Numbered from the stretch's first letter, positions 36,401 to 45,134 are shown. The stretch: DNA of 64,000 nt from Candidatus Koribacter versatilis Ellin345 (GCF_000014005.1 NC_008009.1:2914001-2978000); one strand, 5' to 3'. Notes: a model not told the origin generated them from the sequence alone. Made by a program: numbers and translations.

Positions 36401-36739
36401 TCTGCCCCCTTTTGGGTCTTTTTGGTCTTTTGTTGGGCGGGCTGCTGAACATTGCCTTGCTTCAGCTAACCACTGGAAGGAGGTCACTTGCCATCCCCGT
36501 TCCACTACTCCCTATTGCAATCCCCCTGCCTAACTGATCTGCACCCGCCGAACTGCCTGCGAGCGCTGTGGATTCCCTTGGAACCTTAAGAGAACTAAGG
36601 CCCAATCGGGTATTTTCGAGCCAGTGTTGGTATGTAAAAGCGACGTAGGCGAACCGCTTGACGGGCAAACCCGTACTTCAATGTGGTATCCGGATACCCA
36701 CATTATCCTAAGGTGTTATATCGACGGGAGAAGTCGTAG
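36401..36739. other. intergenic region with several short inverted repeats
   Basis: No gene is evident in these 339 bp between two minus-strand genes. It holds a perfect 12-bp palindrome GTATCCGGATAC at 36686-36697 inside a wider TGTG...CACA symmetry (36683-36702), an ACGGG-CAAA-CCCGT hairpin around 36661-36674, and CCTTA...TAAGG near 36582-36598. None has a T-tract on the minus strand. The palindrome is an operator candidate for the sigma-like gene. Confidence 0.45.
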
Positions 36740-39700
36740 TTAGGATGCGCCGCGCACCGTCTCGGCTTTCCGAGACGCCAGAATTCGTCGAAGAATTCCA
36801 ATTAATTCAGAGACTTGGAAAGGTTTCTCGATGTGTGTAATAGAGTGCTCTTCGAGAAACCCGCGAACCGTGGGTTCGGTGGCGTGCGAGACAGTAAAGA
36901 CGAACCTTGCCGCGAGCTCAGGATGATTTACCAATACCCAGCGGTAAACATCGGGGCTGTCGTATTCTCCCGGCATTTTGCTGTCAATCACGATCGCATC
37001 AAAGCTCTCTGCGCCGAGAAGGCGGATTGCTTCGGCACCGTCTGACGCGCAGGTCACGTCGGCACCGGCGCCGGTGATGAGTTCTCTCTCGAGTTCAAGG
37101 ACCGCCTCTTCATCGTCCACAGCGAGCACCTTGCCGCGGAGCGCGTCGCTCGAGATGATCGGGGCCTGAACCTGCGGCTCGCGTGCCTTAGCTGTCAACG
37201 GAAGCCGTACCTGGAAGATTGCTCCGCCTTCGGCGTGGTTGAATGCGGTGATGTCCCCGCCGTGTTCCTTGACGATGCCGTAACAAATGCTCAACCCAAG
37301 GCCGGTTCCCTTGCCCACAACTTTCGTCGTGTAGAAGGGATCGAAAATGCGCTTCGGCTCCTTGATGCCCGGACCGCTGTCGCGAAATTCGACCAAGGCG
37401 GCGTCATGTTCGAAGTCAATTCCGGCCGACACTCGCAGCGCCCCTCCCCTGCCGCCTTCAAGCATGGCATCCACGGCATTGTTGATGATGTTGAGGAAGA
37501 CCTGCTCCAGTTGATGAGAATCGGCGATGACGTGCGGGAACGCTTCCGAAAAATCCCGTTCTACACGAATGTTATTGAGCTTCAGATCGTAGTCGCGCAG
37601 TGCAAGCGTCTCGTCGATCACTCGTCGCAGGTCAACATCCTGCTTAAGCGGCTTTCGCTGGCGAGCAAACGAGAGCAAATTCTGAACCACGCGGCGAGTG
37701 CGCTGCGTTTGTTTGTAGAGCTTTTGTACGAAGTCGAGAGAGCGCGCCGATAGTGGCTCCTGCTCGAGCAACTGTGCGTAGCCAACGATCGCCGTGAGCG
37801 GATTGTTCAGCTCGTGCGCGACACCGGAAATCAGTTGGCCCACGGCCGACATCTTTTCGCTCTGGAGCAACTGTTCTTGCGTGCGGCGCAAGTCCTCGTA
37901 TGCCCGCGTTGTCTCTTCGTAGAGCCTGACCTTGTCGATGGTAGTGGCAAGCTGCCGGGCAATGGCGACCATCAGGTTGCGATCCATCGCGGTGTACTCG
38001 CGCACGGTTCGACTGCTTAACCCGATCACTCCGAGCGGACGTCCCGAAACCCAAAGCAATACCCACACCCACGTCTGGATACCCAGTTCATTCAGGTGTT
38101 CGCGGGCCACTGGCGGGAGAAGGCCAAGGTGCTCCATGGTCAGGAACTCCGGCCGATTCGCAATCAGCACGTCCAGCAGTTCCTGCGACATCTGCATTTC
38201 CGGAACTTTCGCGCCGAGGCTTGTGGAGCCGACCCAAGCTCTTACGTGCAGCGTCATCGTCTCAGGGTTCGCGATCCATACCGAACCCATCTCGGCGCCA
38301 AACAAATCCGAAACCTGCCGCAACGTGACGTTAAGAATCTCATCGAGATCGAAGGACTGCGCGGCAATTACGGCAATCGTGTTGAGAGCGTTGAGCTCTC
38401 GATTGCGGCGCTTGATCTCATTCTCGATCCGCTTCTGTTCGGTAATGTCGACGACGAAGCCCTGGTAACGAACAACTTTGCCCGATGCGTCGCGCGTACC
38501 GAAACCGTTCTCCAGTACGGTGAGCGTCGATCCGTCCTTCCGCACCAGGTTGGTTTCGAAGTTGCGTACAAGGTTCTTGGCCTGAATTTCGGCGATGATT
38601 CGTTGCCGATCCTCTGGCTTCTGGTAGACCTTCTTTCCAAGTTCGGCGTTCAGGAGTTCGCGGCGATCGTCATACCCGAGCATGCGAACGAATGCGTCGT
38701 TCATCTCCAAGATCCGGCCATCTCCGGTGGTGATGTAGACGCCTTCGCCAACTTCTTCGAACAGCAGACGATATCGCTCCTCCGCCGCGCGACGCTCGGT
38801 TGTGTCTTTCACGATATGGATCGTGCCCAGCCCCGCCGTTCCCCCTTCCGAGTAGGACGACGTCGACACCAACGAGTAGCCACCGAAACATGGATCTGGA
38901 CCCTCCATGTACCCCTCATCTTGTTCATTGCAATAAGGGCAATGGATCTTGGGAGGGACATTGGGTAGGACAGACCCGAGAGGTTCGTGGATCACTTCGT
39001 TAATTTTTTTGCCGAGCCTTTGCAGCAGCGCGCGGTTGGTTCGCATAATGCGCCCTGCATCGTCGTGCACCAGGATGATGTCGTCGATCGAATCGAACGT
39101 GCTTACCCATTGGCGCTGCGAACGAACCACCTGCTCGAACATGTGCTGGTTTTCCAGTCCGATGCCAAGCTGATCTGCGATGGACGACAGGAACGCCAGT
39201 TCTTCCGGCAAGAACACCCGCTTCCGCGGCAAACCGAGATTGATCGTACCGGTCACGGTGTTCTTGCCCTTGACGGGAACCACCACAACCTGGGCAACGT
39301 GCATTTCGCCGAACAAGCTCGCCGTTTCGGTATCGCTCTCGGAGGGCAGAAAGGTTCCGGGCGCACCAGCATGGATGAATGCTCCCGCGTGGCTCTCATC
39401 CAGTTTCAGCACGCGTCGGCTGGATACGTAACGCTCCGTGAGCCCAATCTGTTGCTGGATCAGCAGCTTGTCTTGCAACATGTAGCGATACCACGCGCAC
39501 GAGGCACCGGTATGCTTCTTCAATTGCTCCAGCGCGCTGACCACCAAGGTTCCGGACTCGTGGGTTCGTGCCACCATGTTGGTGATGCCGTTGATCAGGC
39601 TGAGCCGTTCGGTGCGCTCGCGCGAATGGTCGAGCACGATGATCAACATGCTTAACCCGAGCAAAAGCTCAATCGCGACGTCGAGTCCGGAGTAACCGTG

Positions 39701-40246
39701 CGGGCGTCCCGGATTTGCGTCGAGGTGAAGCACGCAGAGCATCGGTACCATGAGCCAGGCACCGAATTGGCGTCGCCCGCTGGCGAACAGAACGAGTTGG
39801 AGCGCCGCGATCCAGCAAATCGCTGCCGTGGTAACGATCACCGCCACGAGAAGCACGCGACTGTCGCCCCAGATGGCGCGCATCGCCACCGCGCAGATCG
39901 CAACCAGCGCAAGACCCAGAATCCATATCTCTGCGGATTTCTTGCGAACGTACTGCAGTACCGCGAGCGAAAATCCTGTAACCGCAGCCACGTAACAGAG
40001 CTGCGACAGCAAGATAATCTCCGGCACCATACGGATGGCCGGCAGAGCGCTTAGGAGCCGGTAAGCAAGGTAGGCGGCCCACCCCAAAACCCAGGGAAAA
40101 AGGTACTTCTCCCGGAATGTCCGGTAGACCAGAACAGTCGCCGCAAGCAGGACCAGGACATCTGGTCCTTTGGTCAACACATCGGCGTATAGCAATTGGT
40201 CGAGGACCTGTTGCCAAAAACCGCCTGAAGTGGCTGGCGACATCAT
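36740..40246 (-). CDS. membrane hybrid histidine kinase (7TM-like, GAF, PAS, PAS, GAF, HisKA, HATPase, receiver)
   Basis: This hybrid sensor kinase is about 1170 residues long. The first 220 residues hold about seven hydrophobic segments. A GAF domain follows, then a PAS domain with an unusual Cys cluster (IHCPYCNEQDEGYMEGPDPC), a second PAS domain (GDGRILEMNDAFVRMLGYDD), a second GAF domain, the phosphoacceptor H-box GVAHELNNPLTAIVGYAQLL, an ATPase domain with NIINNAVDAML and GTGLGLSICYGIV, and a C-terminal receiver (LAVDDEE, VIDSKMPG, IEKPF) with all key residues. The start is uncertain: ATG 40246 or TTG 40285. It is divergent from an HD-GYP regulator 107 bp away, a likely partner. Confidence 0.93.
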   Translation of the reverse strand: MMSPATSGGFWQQVLDQLLYADVLTKGPDVLVLLAATVLVYRTFREKYLFPWVLGWAAYLAYRLLSALPAIRMVPEIILLSQLCYVAAVTGFSLAVLQYVRKKSAEIWILGLALVAICAVAMRAIWGDSRVLLVAVIVTTAAICWIAALQLVLFASGRRQFGAWLMVPMLCVLHLDANPGRPHGYSGLDVAIELLLGLSMLIIVLDHSRERTERLSLINGITNMVARTHESGTLVVSALEQLKKHTGASCAWYRYMLQDKLLIQQQIGLTERYVSSRRVLKLDESHAGAFIHAGAPGTFLPSESDTETASLFGEMHVAQVVVVPVKGKNTVTGTINLGLPRKRVFLPEELAFLSSIADQLGIGLENQHMFEQVVRSQRQWVSTFDSIDDIILVHDDAGRIMRTNRALLQRLGKKINEVIHEPLGSVLPNVPPKIHCPYCNEQDEGYMEGPDPCFGGYSLVSTSSYSEGGTAGLGTIHIVKDTTERRAAEERYRLLFEEVGEGVYITTGDGRILEMNDAFVRMLGYDDRRELLNAELGKKVYQKPEDRQRIIAEIQAKNLVRNFETNLVRKDGSTLTVLENGFGTRDASGKVVRYQGFVVDITEQKRIENEIKRRNRELNALNTIAVIAAQSFDLDEILNVTLRQVSDLFGAEMGSVWIANPETMTLHVRAWVGSTSLGAKVPEMQMSQELLDVLIANRPEFLTMEHLGLLPPVAREHLNELGIQTWVWVLLWVSGRPLGVIGLSSRTVREYTAMDRNLMVAIARQLATTIDKVRLYEETTRAYEDLRRTQEQLLQSEKMSAVGQLISGVAHELNNPLTAIVGYAQLLEQEPLSARSLDFVQKLYKQTQRTRRVVQNLLSFARQRKPLKQDVDLRRVIDETLALRDYDLKLNNIRVERDFSEAFPHVIADSHQLEQVFLNIINNAVDAMLEGGRGGALRVSAGIDFEHDAALVEFRDSGPGIKEPKRIFDPFYTTKVVGKGTGLGLSICYGIVKEHGGDITAFNHAEGGAIFQVRLPLTAKAREPQVQAPIISSDALRGKVLAVDDEEAVLELERELITGAGADVTCASDGAEAIRLLGAESFDAIVIDSKMPGEYDSPDVYRWVLVNHPELAARFVFTVSHATEPTVRGFLEEHSITHIEKPFQVSELIGILRRILASRKAETVRGAS

Positions 40247-40353
40247 CGCGGAATGCCCTGCATCATATAACAGTGTTGCTGCCAAAGCCTTATTTATCGC
40301 GGGTTTCCGCTAGGTGACAGAACTGGTTCTCGTTGTACAATTGGGCAAACGTT

Positions 40354-41457
40354 ATGCCCACCGACCGTATTCTTGTCGTCGACGACGAAGAACCAATCCG
40401 GGAAATTGTCTCGTCCATGCTCAGCAATGCCGGCTATAAGACCCAGCAAGCGGGTTCCGGATTGCAGGCCCTCGCCGTGCTCGAATCGGGGGAAGAGTTC
40501 GAACTGATGCTTTCCGACCTAATGATGGCTGAATTGGACGGAATCGGGCTGCTGGAGAAGACCAAGGAACGTTACCCGGATATGCCGGTCGTCATGGTCA
40601 CGGCCGTCCACGACATCTCGGTGGCGTTGGCCGCCATCCGTAACGGCGCTTACGACTACCTGCTCAAGCCCTTCGAACGTGAGCAACTACTCGCCATGGT
40701 GCGTCGCGCCCTGGAGAACCGGCGCCTGAAGCTCGAGAATCGCGCCTACCAAACGAATCTGGAATCCTTGGTTTCCGCCCGCACTGAGCAGTTACGTCAG
40801 GCCATGGCCGACCTGGAGCGCTCCTACGACATCACCCTGGAAGCCCTCGGCGACGCATTGGATTTGAAGGATGCCGAGACGGAAGGCCACTCCAAGCGCG
40901 TGACGGCGTTCACCATCGCGATCGCCCGCGCCATGGGCCTCGAAACCGAGAAGATCCGCGTGATCGCCCGCGGCGCCTTCCTCCACGACATTGGCAAGAT
41001 GGCGATTCCCGACGCCATTCTTCGCAAACCTGGCCCACTAACGCCGGAAGAAGTCGCGATCATGCGCGAGCACTGTTACCGCGGCTACCACATGCTGCGC
41101 AAGATTCCCTTCCTCTACGAAGCGGCGGAAATCGTCTATGCGCACCAGGAGTTTTATGACGGCACCGGCTATCCACGGGGATTGAAGGGCGAGCAGATTC
41201 CGCTCGGGTCACGCATTTTCGCGGTCGCCGATACGCTTGATGCAATCACCAGCGATCGTCCATACCGCGCCGCGCAGTCGATCCAAGCCGCACGCGAAGA
41301 GATCGCACAATGGTCGGCGCGCCAATTCGACCCGAAAGTGGTGGATACGTTCCTGCAGATGCCGGATACGATCTGGCGCGACCTGCGTCGTGAAATCGAC
41401 CAGCAGGTCTATCGGTTCGCCTACGCGCAGAAGAACACTAAGGTCGGCAACGCCTAA
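40354..41457 (+). CDS. HD-GYP domain response regulator
   Basis: This 367-residue regulator has an N-terminal receiver with full phosphorylation residues (LVVDDEEPIR, MLSDLMM, YLLKPFE), a coiled linker, and an HD-GYP phosphodiesterase domain: GHSKRVTAFTIAIARAMG, HDIGKMAIPD, then AHQEFYDGTGYPRGLKG carrying the GYP motif. Such proteins usually hydrolyse cyclic di-GMP. ATG 40354 is preferred over TTG 40333. It shares a short divergent promoter region with the hybrid kinase, so a two-component link is likely. Confidence 0.93.
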   Translation: MPTDRILVVDDEEPIREIVSSMLSNAGYKTQQAGSGLQALAVLESGEEFELMLSDLMMAELDGIGLLEKTKERYPDMPVVMVTAVHDISVALAAIRNGAYDYLLKPFEREQLLAMVRRALENRRLKLENRAYQTNLESLVSARTEQLRQAMADLERSYDITLEALGDALDLKDAETEGHSKRVTAFTIAIARAMGLETEKIRVIARGAFLHDIGKMAIPDAILRKPGPLTPEEVAIMREHCYRGYHMLRKIPFLYEAAEIVYAHQEFYDGTGYPRGLKGEQIPLGSRIFAVADTLDAITSDRPYRAAQSIQAAREEIAQWSARQFDPKVVDTFLQMPDTIWRDLRREIDQQVYRFAYAQKNTKVGNA

Positions 41458-41459
41458 AC

Positions 41460-42617
41460 CTAGAGAACTGAAATTGCCTGCTCCAGGTCAGTGATGAGGT
41501 CTTCCACGTCCTCAATGCCGACCGAGATGCGCACCATGCCATCGGTCAGTCCGATGGCCGCTCTTCCCTTTTCGCCCAGCGCAGCATGCGTCATTGTCGC
41601 CGGATGCGAGATCAACGTCTCCACTCCACCAAGCGATTCACCCAACGTGCAAACTTTCACTCGTTTCAAAAGCTTCTTCGCGTTGTTGAGCGATCCGGTT
41701 TCGAATGTGATGAGCGCGCCGAAGCCCGTCATCTGCTGCTTCGCGAGCTCGTGCTGCGGATGGTCTGGCAATCCCGGATAGAACACTTTCTTGATCTTCT
41801 TCTGCTTCGCGAGGAAATCGGCGACGACCCGCCCGCTCTCGTCATGCTGTTTCATGCGGACGGCAAGAGTCTTCACGCCGCGCAGAATCAGCCAACTTTC
41901 AAACGGCGACATGATCGCACCGACTGATTTTTGAATGAACGCCAGCTTCTCGGACTGCTCTTTCGTCGTGCAGACCAGCACACCGCCAAGTCCGTCGCTA
42001 TGGCCATTGAGGAATTTCGTCGTGGAGTGCAGCACCATGTCGGCGCCGAGGGCAATCGGCTTCTGAAAATACGGCGACATGAAGGTGTTATCGACAACAA
42101 CCTCGGTGCCCTTCTTGTGCGCGATCTGCGAGATGGCCTCGATGTCGCTCAGCACCATCAGAGGGTTCGTCGGCGTCTCGATGTAAACGTACTTCGTGCT
42201 CCTGCGGATCGCCTTCTCGGTCGCCTTCAGGTCCGACGTATCGACGTACGTAAACTCCAGCCCGTAATTCACCAGCACCTGGTTGAACAACCGCGGCACG
42301 CCACCATATACGTTCGACGAACAAACAACATGGTCGCCCTTCTTCAACAGCGAGCACATCGCGCTCACTGCCGCCATCCCGCTGGCAAAGACCTTGGAAT
42401 CTACGCCGCCCTCAAGCGCAGCGAGGTTTTTCTCCAACCGATCACGCGTTGGATTCGACACCCGCGAGTACTCATAGCCGAGACGCGGCTTGCCAAGTTC
42501 GTCCTGGGCGTATGTGGAGGTCGCGTAAATCGGAACACCGACGGAACCAGTCAGTTGCTCCGGTTCTTGCCCAACGTGAACACACTTCGTCGAAAACCCA
42601 GAATCTTTCTTGGCCAT
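41460..42617 (-). CDS. Cys/Met-metabolism PLP enzyme (cystathionine gamma-synthase or gamma-lyase type)
   Basis: This 385-residue PLP enzyme belongs to the trans-sulfuration family. The YEYSRVSNPTRDRLEKNLAA segment binds the cofactor phosphate of the partner subunit, TPTNPL carries the substrate-binding region, and the Schiff-base Lys is in HSTTKFLNGHSDGLGG. Sequence alone does not separate gamma-synthase, gamma-lyase and related activities. Downstream of a cysteine-synthase-like gene, a role in cystathionine metabolism is likely, either forward (to methionine) or reverse (to cysteine). Its 3' end is 2 bp from the convergent HD-GYP gene. Confidence 0.9.
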   Translation of the reverse strand: MAKKDSGFSTKCVHVGQEPEQLTGSVGVPIYATSTYAQDELGKPRLGYEYSRVSNPTRDRLEKNLAALEGGVDSKVFASGMAAVSAMCSLLKKGDHVVCSSNVYGGVPRLFNQVLVNYGLEFTYVDTSDLKATEKAIRRSTKYVYIETPTNPLMVLSDIEAISQIAHKKGTEVVVDNTFMSPYFQKPIALGADMVLHSTTKFLNGHSDGLGGVLVCTTKEQSEKLAFIQKSVGAIMSPFESWLILRGVKTLAVRMKQHDESGRVVADFLAKQKKIKKVFYPGLPDHPQHELAKQQMTGFGALITFETGSLNNAKKLLKRVKVCTLGESLGGVETLISHPATMTHAALGEKGRAAIGLTDGMVRISVGIEDVEDLITDLEQAISVL

Positions 42618-42620
42618 AAA

Positions 42621-42645
42621 TTCCTTCGTTTCCTTCGTGTTTAAA
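42621..42645. repeat. CCTTCGTG-type dispersed half-element
   Basis: The plus strand reads TTCCTTCGTTTCCTTCGTG followed by TTTAAA, the same tandem units as the arm at 8332-8360. It fills the 38-bp gap between the two sulfur-metabolism genes, so it is transcribed within their mRNA. Confidence 0.55.
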
Positions 42646-42655
42646 GATTTTGAAG

Positions 42656-43603
42656 TTATTCGTTGAAGTGATACGGATCCTTAGACAGGTACCGCTCAGC
42701 CGAGTCCGGAATAATCGTGACGACCCGCTTCCCCGGCCCCAGGCGTTTTGCCAACTCTAAACTCGCAAACACTGCCGCTCCCGAGCTCGACCCCGCCAGT
42801 ACGCCTTCTTTGGCCGCCAGATCTTTGATTGTCCGGAACGCATCCACGTCTTTCACGGCGATCACTTCATCGCAAACGCTGCGATCGAAGGTTGCGGGAA
42901 TGAAGCTCGCGCCGATACCTTCTACGGCGTGCGGCCCGCTCTTGCCGCCGCCGTACACCGACGCCTGCGACTCCACCAGCACGCACAGCGTCTGCGGCGA
43001 CCGCTCCTTCAAGTAGCGCGCCACTCCCGTGAACGTCCCTGCCGTGCCTGCACCGAGTGCGATGGCATCAATCTTGCCGCCCATCTGTTCCCATAACTCG
43101 CGTCCGGTCGTCTCATAGTGGAAATCAGGATTCGCCTGGTTCTCGAACTGCCCTGCTAGCCACGAGTTCGGAATCTCGGTCAGGAATTTCTTGACGAGCC
43201 GGATTGCGCCTTCCATGCCTTCGGCGTCCGGCGTCCGATACACCTGAGCACCAAGAGCCTCCATCAGCATGACTTTCTCTTTGCTGAATTTCTGCGGGAC
43301 GGCGAGGACGACCTTGTATCCGCGGCTTACGCCGATCAGCGCCAAGCCGACGCCGGTGTTACCCGCTGTCGCCTCGAGAATCGTCGCGCCCGGCTTGAGC
43401 ACGCCTTCCTTTTCCGCGCGCAGGATCATGCCCAGGGCAGCGCGGTCTTTAATGCTTCCGCCCGGGTTAAGAAACTCGAGTTTTACGTAGATGTCGGCGA
43501 TCTCCGGCGGCACCATCTTGCGCAGGTGAAGCATCGGGGTCTGGCCAACGAGTTCAGAAATATCTTCGGCGACGCGGAGAGTGGACATCTCAGATGTATT
43601 CAT
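42656..43603 (-). CDS. cysteine synthase / cystathionine beta-synthase-like PLP enzyme
   Basis: This 315-residue fold-type-II PLP enzyme has its Schiff-base Lys in NPGGSIKDRAA, the phosphate loop GAGTAGTFTGVARYL and the late SSSGAAV motif. The substrate loop is TAGNTG rather than the TSGNTG of classical CysK, and the QFENQANPDFHYETTG stretch is conserved in the family. TAGNTG is a feature I associate with the B. subtilis MccA (YrhA) cystathionine beta-synthase group, so reverse trans-sulfuration with the downstream gene is a real alternative to cysteine synthase. Start is ATG 43603 or, five codons later, ATG 43588. Confidence 0.85.
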   Translation of the reverse strand: MNTSEMSTLRVAEDISELVGQTPMLHLRKMVPPEIADIYVKLEFLNPGGSIKDRAALGMILRAEKEGVLKPGATILEATAGNTGVGLALIGVSRGYKVVLAVPQKFSKEKVMLMEALGAQVYRTPDAEGMEGAIRLVKKFLTEIPNSWLAGQFENQANPDFHYETTGRELWEQMGGKIDAIALGAGTAGTFTGVARYLKERSPQTLCVLVESQASVYGGGKSGPHAVEGIGASFIPATFDRSVCDEVIAVKDVDAFRTIKDLAAKEGVLAGSSSGAAVFASLELAKRLGPGKRVVTIIPDSAERYLSKDPYHFNE

Positions 43604-43640
43604 AAGAAAAAGGCCAACCCTTCAGGCTATCGGGTCGGCC
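43604..43640 (-). terminator. intrinsic terminator/attenuator abutting the cysK-like start codon
   Basis: On the minus strand GGCCGACCC (43640-43632) pairs with GGGTTGGCC (43620-43612, one G-U pair) around an 11-nt loop, followed by TTTTTCTT at 43611-43604, directly against ATG 43603. It could end transcription of the upstream membrane-protein gene, or act as an attenuator in the cysK leader. No ribosome binding site fits between it and ATG 43603. Confidence 0.75.
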
Positions 43641-43673
43641 GCCGAATGGTCAACGAGCTTGTCACAACTTCCG

Positions 43674-44162
43674 CTAAGCAGACCGCCTTTGTACCTCTTC
43701 GCTTCCTGGGCGCGGGATCTCCACCACGCTCTCCGGATGCGGCAGCACTTCGCGGAGGGCCCAGTCAATCCGCTGGATCGAGTCGCGCGTGATCTTCTCC
43801 AGGTGCGGATCGTTCTTCGCGTACACCGACAAACTGATCGCTGTCAGGGCATTCCGAACGTGGTGGTTCATTTCGGCAATCATCCGCATCCGCGCTTCAT
43901 CGGCGCGCAAATGCGCATCATAGTGGCGCAGTCCTGCGCCAGTCACAATCGCCGTAATCACCCCGACAAACACATCCGACATCAACAGCGTGCGCTCGGT
44001 GGGCCCGGTGAGGCTGTCCATGGCAATCTGCACGATGAGCATCGCCGTGCCAATCAGCACGCCGGCCGCGATAGCGCGCACCACGCTATGACGGACCATG
44101 TTCCTTGGGTACACAAACAACGACATGTCGGGACGCCAGTAGCGTCTGCGCTCTGCGGTCAC
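43674..44162 (-). CDS. membrane protein with a histidine-kinase-like H-box but no ATPase domain
   Basis: This 162-residue protein starts at GTG 44162. Two transmembrane segments (VVRAIAAGVLIGTAMLIVQI and SDVFVGVITAIVTGAG) precede a cytosolic helical segment whose core MIAEMNHHVRNALTAISLS looks like a kinase dimerisation/phosphoacceptor helix; a second helix with ITRDSIQRIDWALREVL follows. No ATP-binding domain is present, so it cannot phosphorylate itself. It may accept phosphate from another kinase or act as a dimerisation partner. Confidence 0.75.
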   Translation of the reverse strand: MTAERRRYWRPDMSLFVYPRNMVRHSVVRAIAAGVLIGTAMLIVQIAMDSLTGPTERTLLMSDVFVGVITAIVTGAGLRHYDAHLRADEARMRMIAEMNHHVRNALTAISLSVYAKNDPHLEKITRDSIQRIDWALREVLPHPESVVEIPRPGSEEVQRRSA

Positions 44163-44294
44163 TTTCTTCCCCTGTGCGAATGGCGTCCCATGATGCTAAG
44201 GGTTGATCGAGTGTTTATCAACCCGTAAACAGAGCTGCTGCCGGAATTCTGTGGATTGAATCGCGCTTCATCCCAAACGCATCTGAAGTGCCAA

Positions 44295-45134
44295 ATGTCC
44301 AACCCAACTTCCAAAGTCTGGATGATCACCGGCGCTTCCCGTGGCTTCGGTGCAGAAATTGCCGCGGCTGCACTGGAGAGGGGCCATCGCGTTGTTGGGA
44401 CCGCGCGACGCGTTGATTCTCTTCCTGCGCCTGCGGGCCCGGAAAAATATCTCCGCGTGGCGCTCGATGTGACTTCTCGCGAGCAAGCCGAAAACGCAGT
44501 TTGCTCCGCGTGCGAATCCTTTGGTCAGATCGATGTGCTGGTGAACAACGCGGGCTACGGATTGTTGGGCTCCGTCGAAGAAACGAGCGCCGAAGAAATC
44601 GAGCGCCTCTTTCAGACGAACGTCTTCGGTCTTCTCCATGTCACTCGCGCCGTATTGCCCATCTTTCGCAAGCAACGCTCTGGACACATCATCAACATGT
44701 CATCGGTGGGTGGCTTCAGTGCACGCCCTGGATGGGGACCATACTCCGCGACAAAGTTCGCGGTGGAAGCACTCACCGAATCGCTGCACGCGGAACTTGC
44801 ACCACTCGGCATTCACGTGACCGCGGTCGAGCCGGGATCGTTTCGCACCGACTTCCTCGACACCACTTCGCTCGTCTCCACGAAGAACCGCATTCCGGAT
44901 TACGATTCGACCGTCGGCAAGATGCGCGAATTCGTGGTTGGACGTAGCGGTTTCCAGCCCGGCGATCCGAAGAAGCTTGCACAAGCGATTCTTCAACTCG
45001 CCGATCTCGCGGATCCACCGGTGCGGCTTCCTCTCGGAACCGATACCTTGCGCCGCATCGACGAAAAACAAGCGTTCGTAAAAGAAGAAACCGAGAGGTG
45101 GCGTACCCTCTCGGCTTCAACGGACTTCGTTTGA
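44295..45134 (+). CDS. short-chain dehydrogenase/reductase
   Basis: This 279-residue classical SDR has the cofactor motif TGASRGFG, followed by an Arg-rich strand end (TARR) favouring NADP, the NNAG motif in LVNNAGYGLLG, the catalytic Ser in MSSVGG and YSATK as the active-site Tyr-Lys. The substrate is unknown. ATG 44295 is chosen because it begins just before the first beta-strand; an earlier ATG at 44256 adds an unconserved tail. Its stop codon directly touches the stop codon of the convergent cytochrome gene. Confidence 0.9.
   Translation: MSNPTSKVWMITGASRGFGAEIAAAALERGHRVVGTARRVDSLPAPAGPEKYLRVALDVTSREQAENAVCSACESFGQIDVLVNNAGYGLLGSVEETSAEEIERLFQTNVFGLLHVTRAVLPIFRKQRSGHIINMSSVGGFSARPGWGPYSATKFAVEALTESLHAELAPLGIHVTAVEPGSFRTDFLDTTSLVSTKNRIPDYDSTVGKMREFVVGRSGFQPGDPKKLAQAILQLADLADPPVRLPLGTDTLRRIDEKQAFVKEETERWRTLSASTDFV

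Noticed and set aside
43641-43720. SAM-type riboswitch upstream of the cysK-like gene
   Set aside because: The terminator is real, but I could not find the conserved core of SAM-I, SAM-II or SAH riboswitches in the short upstream stretch.
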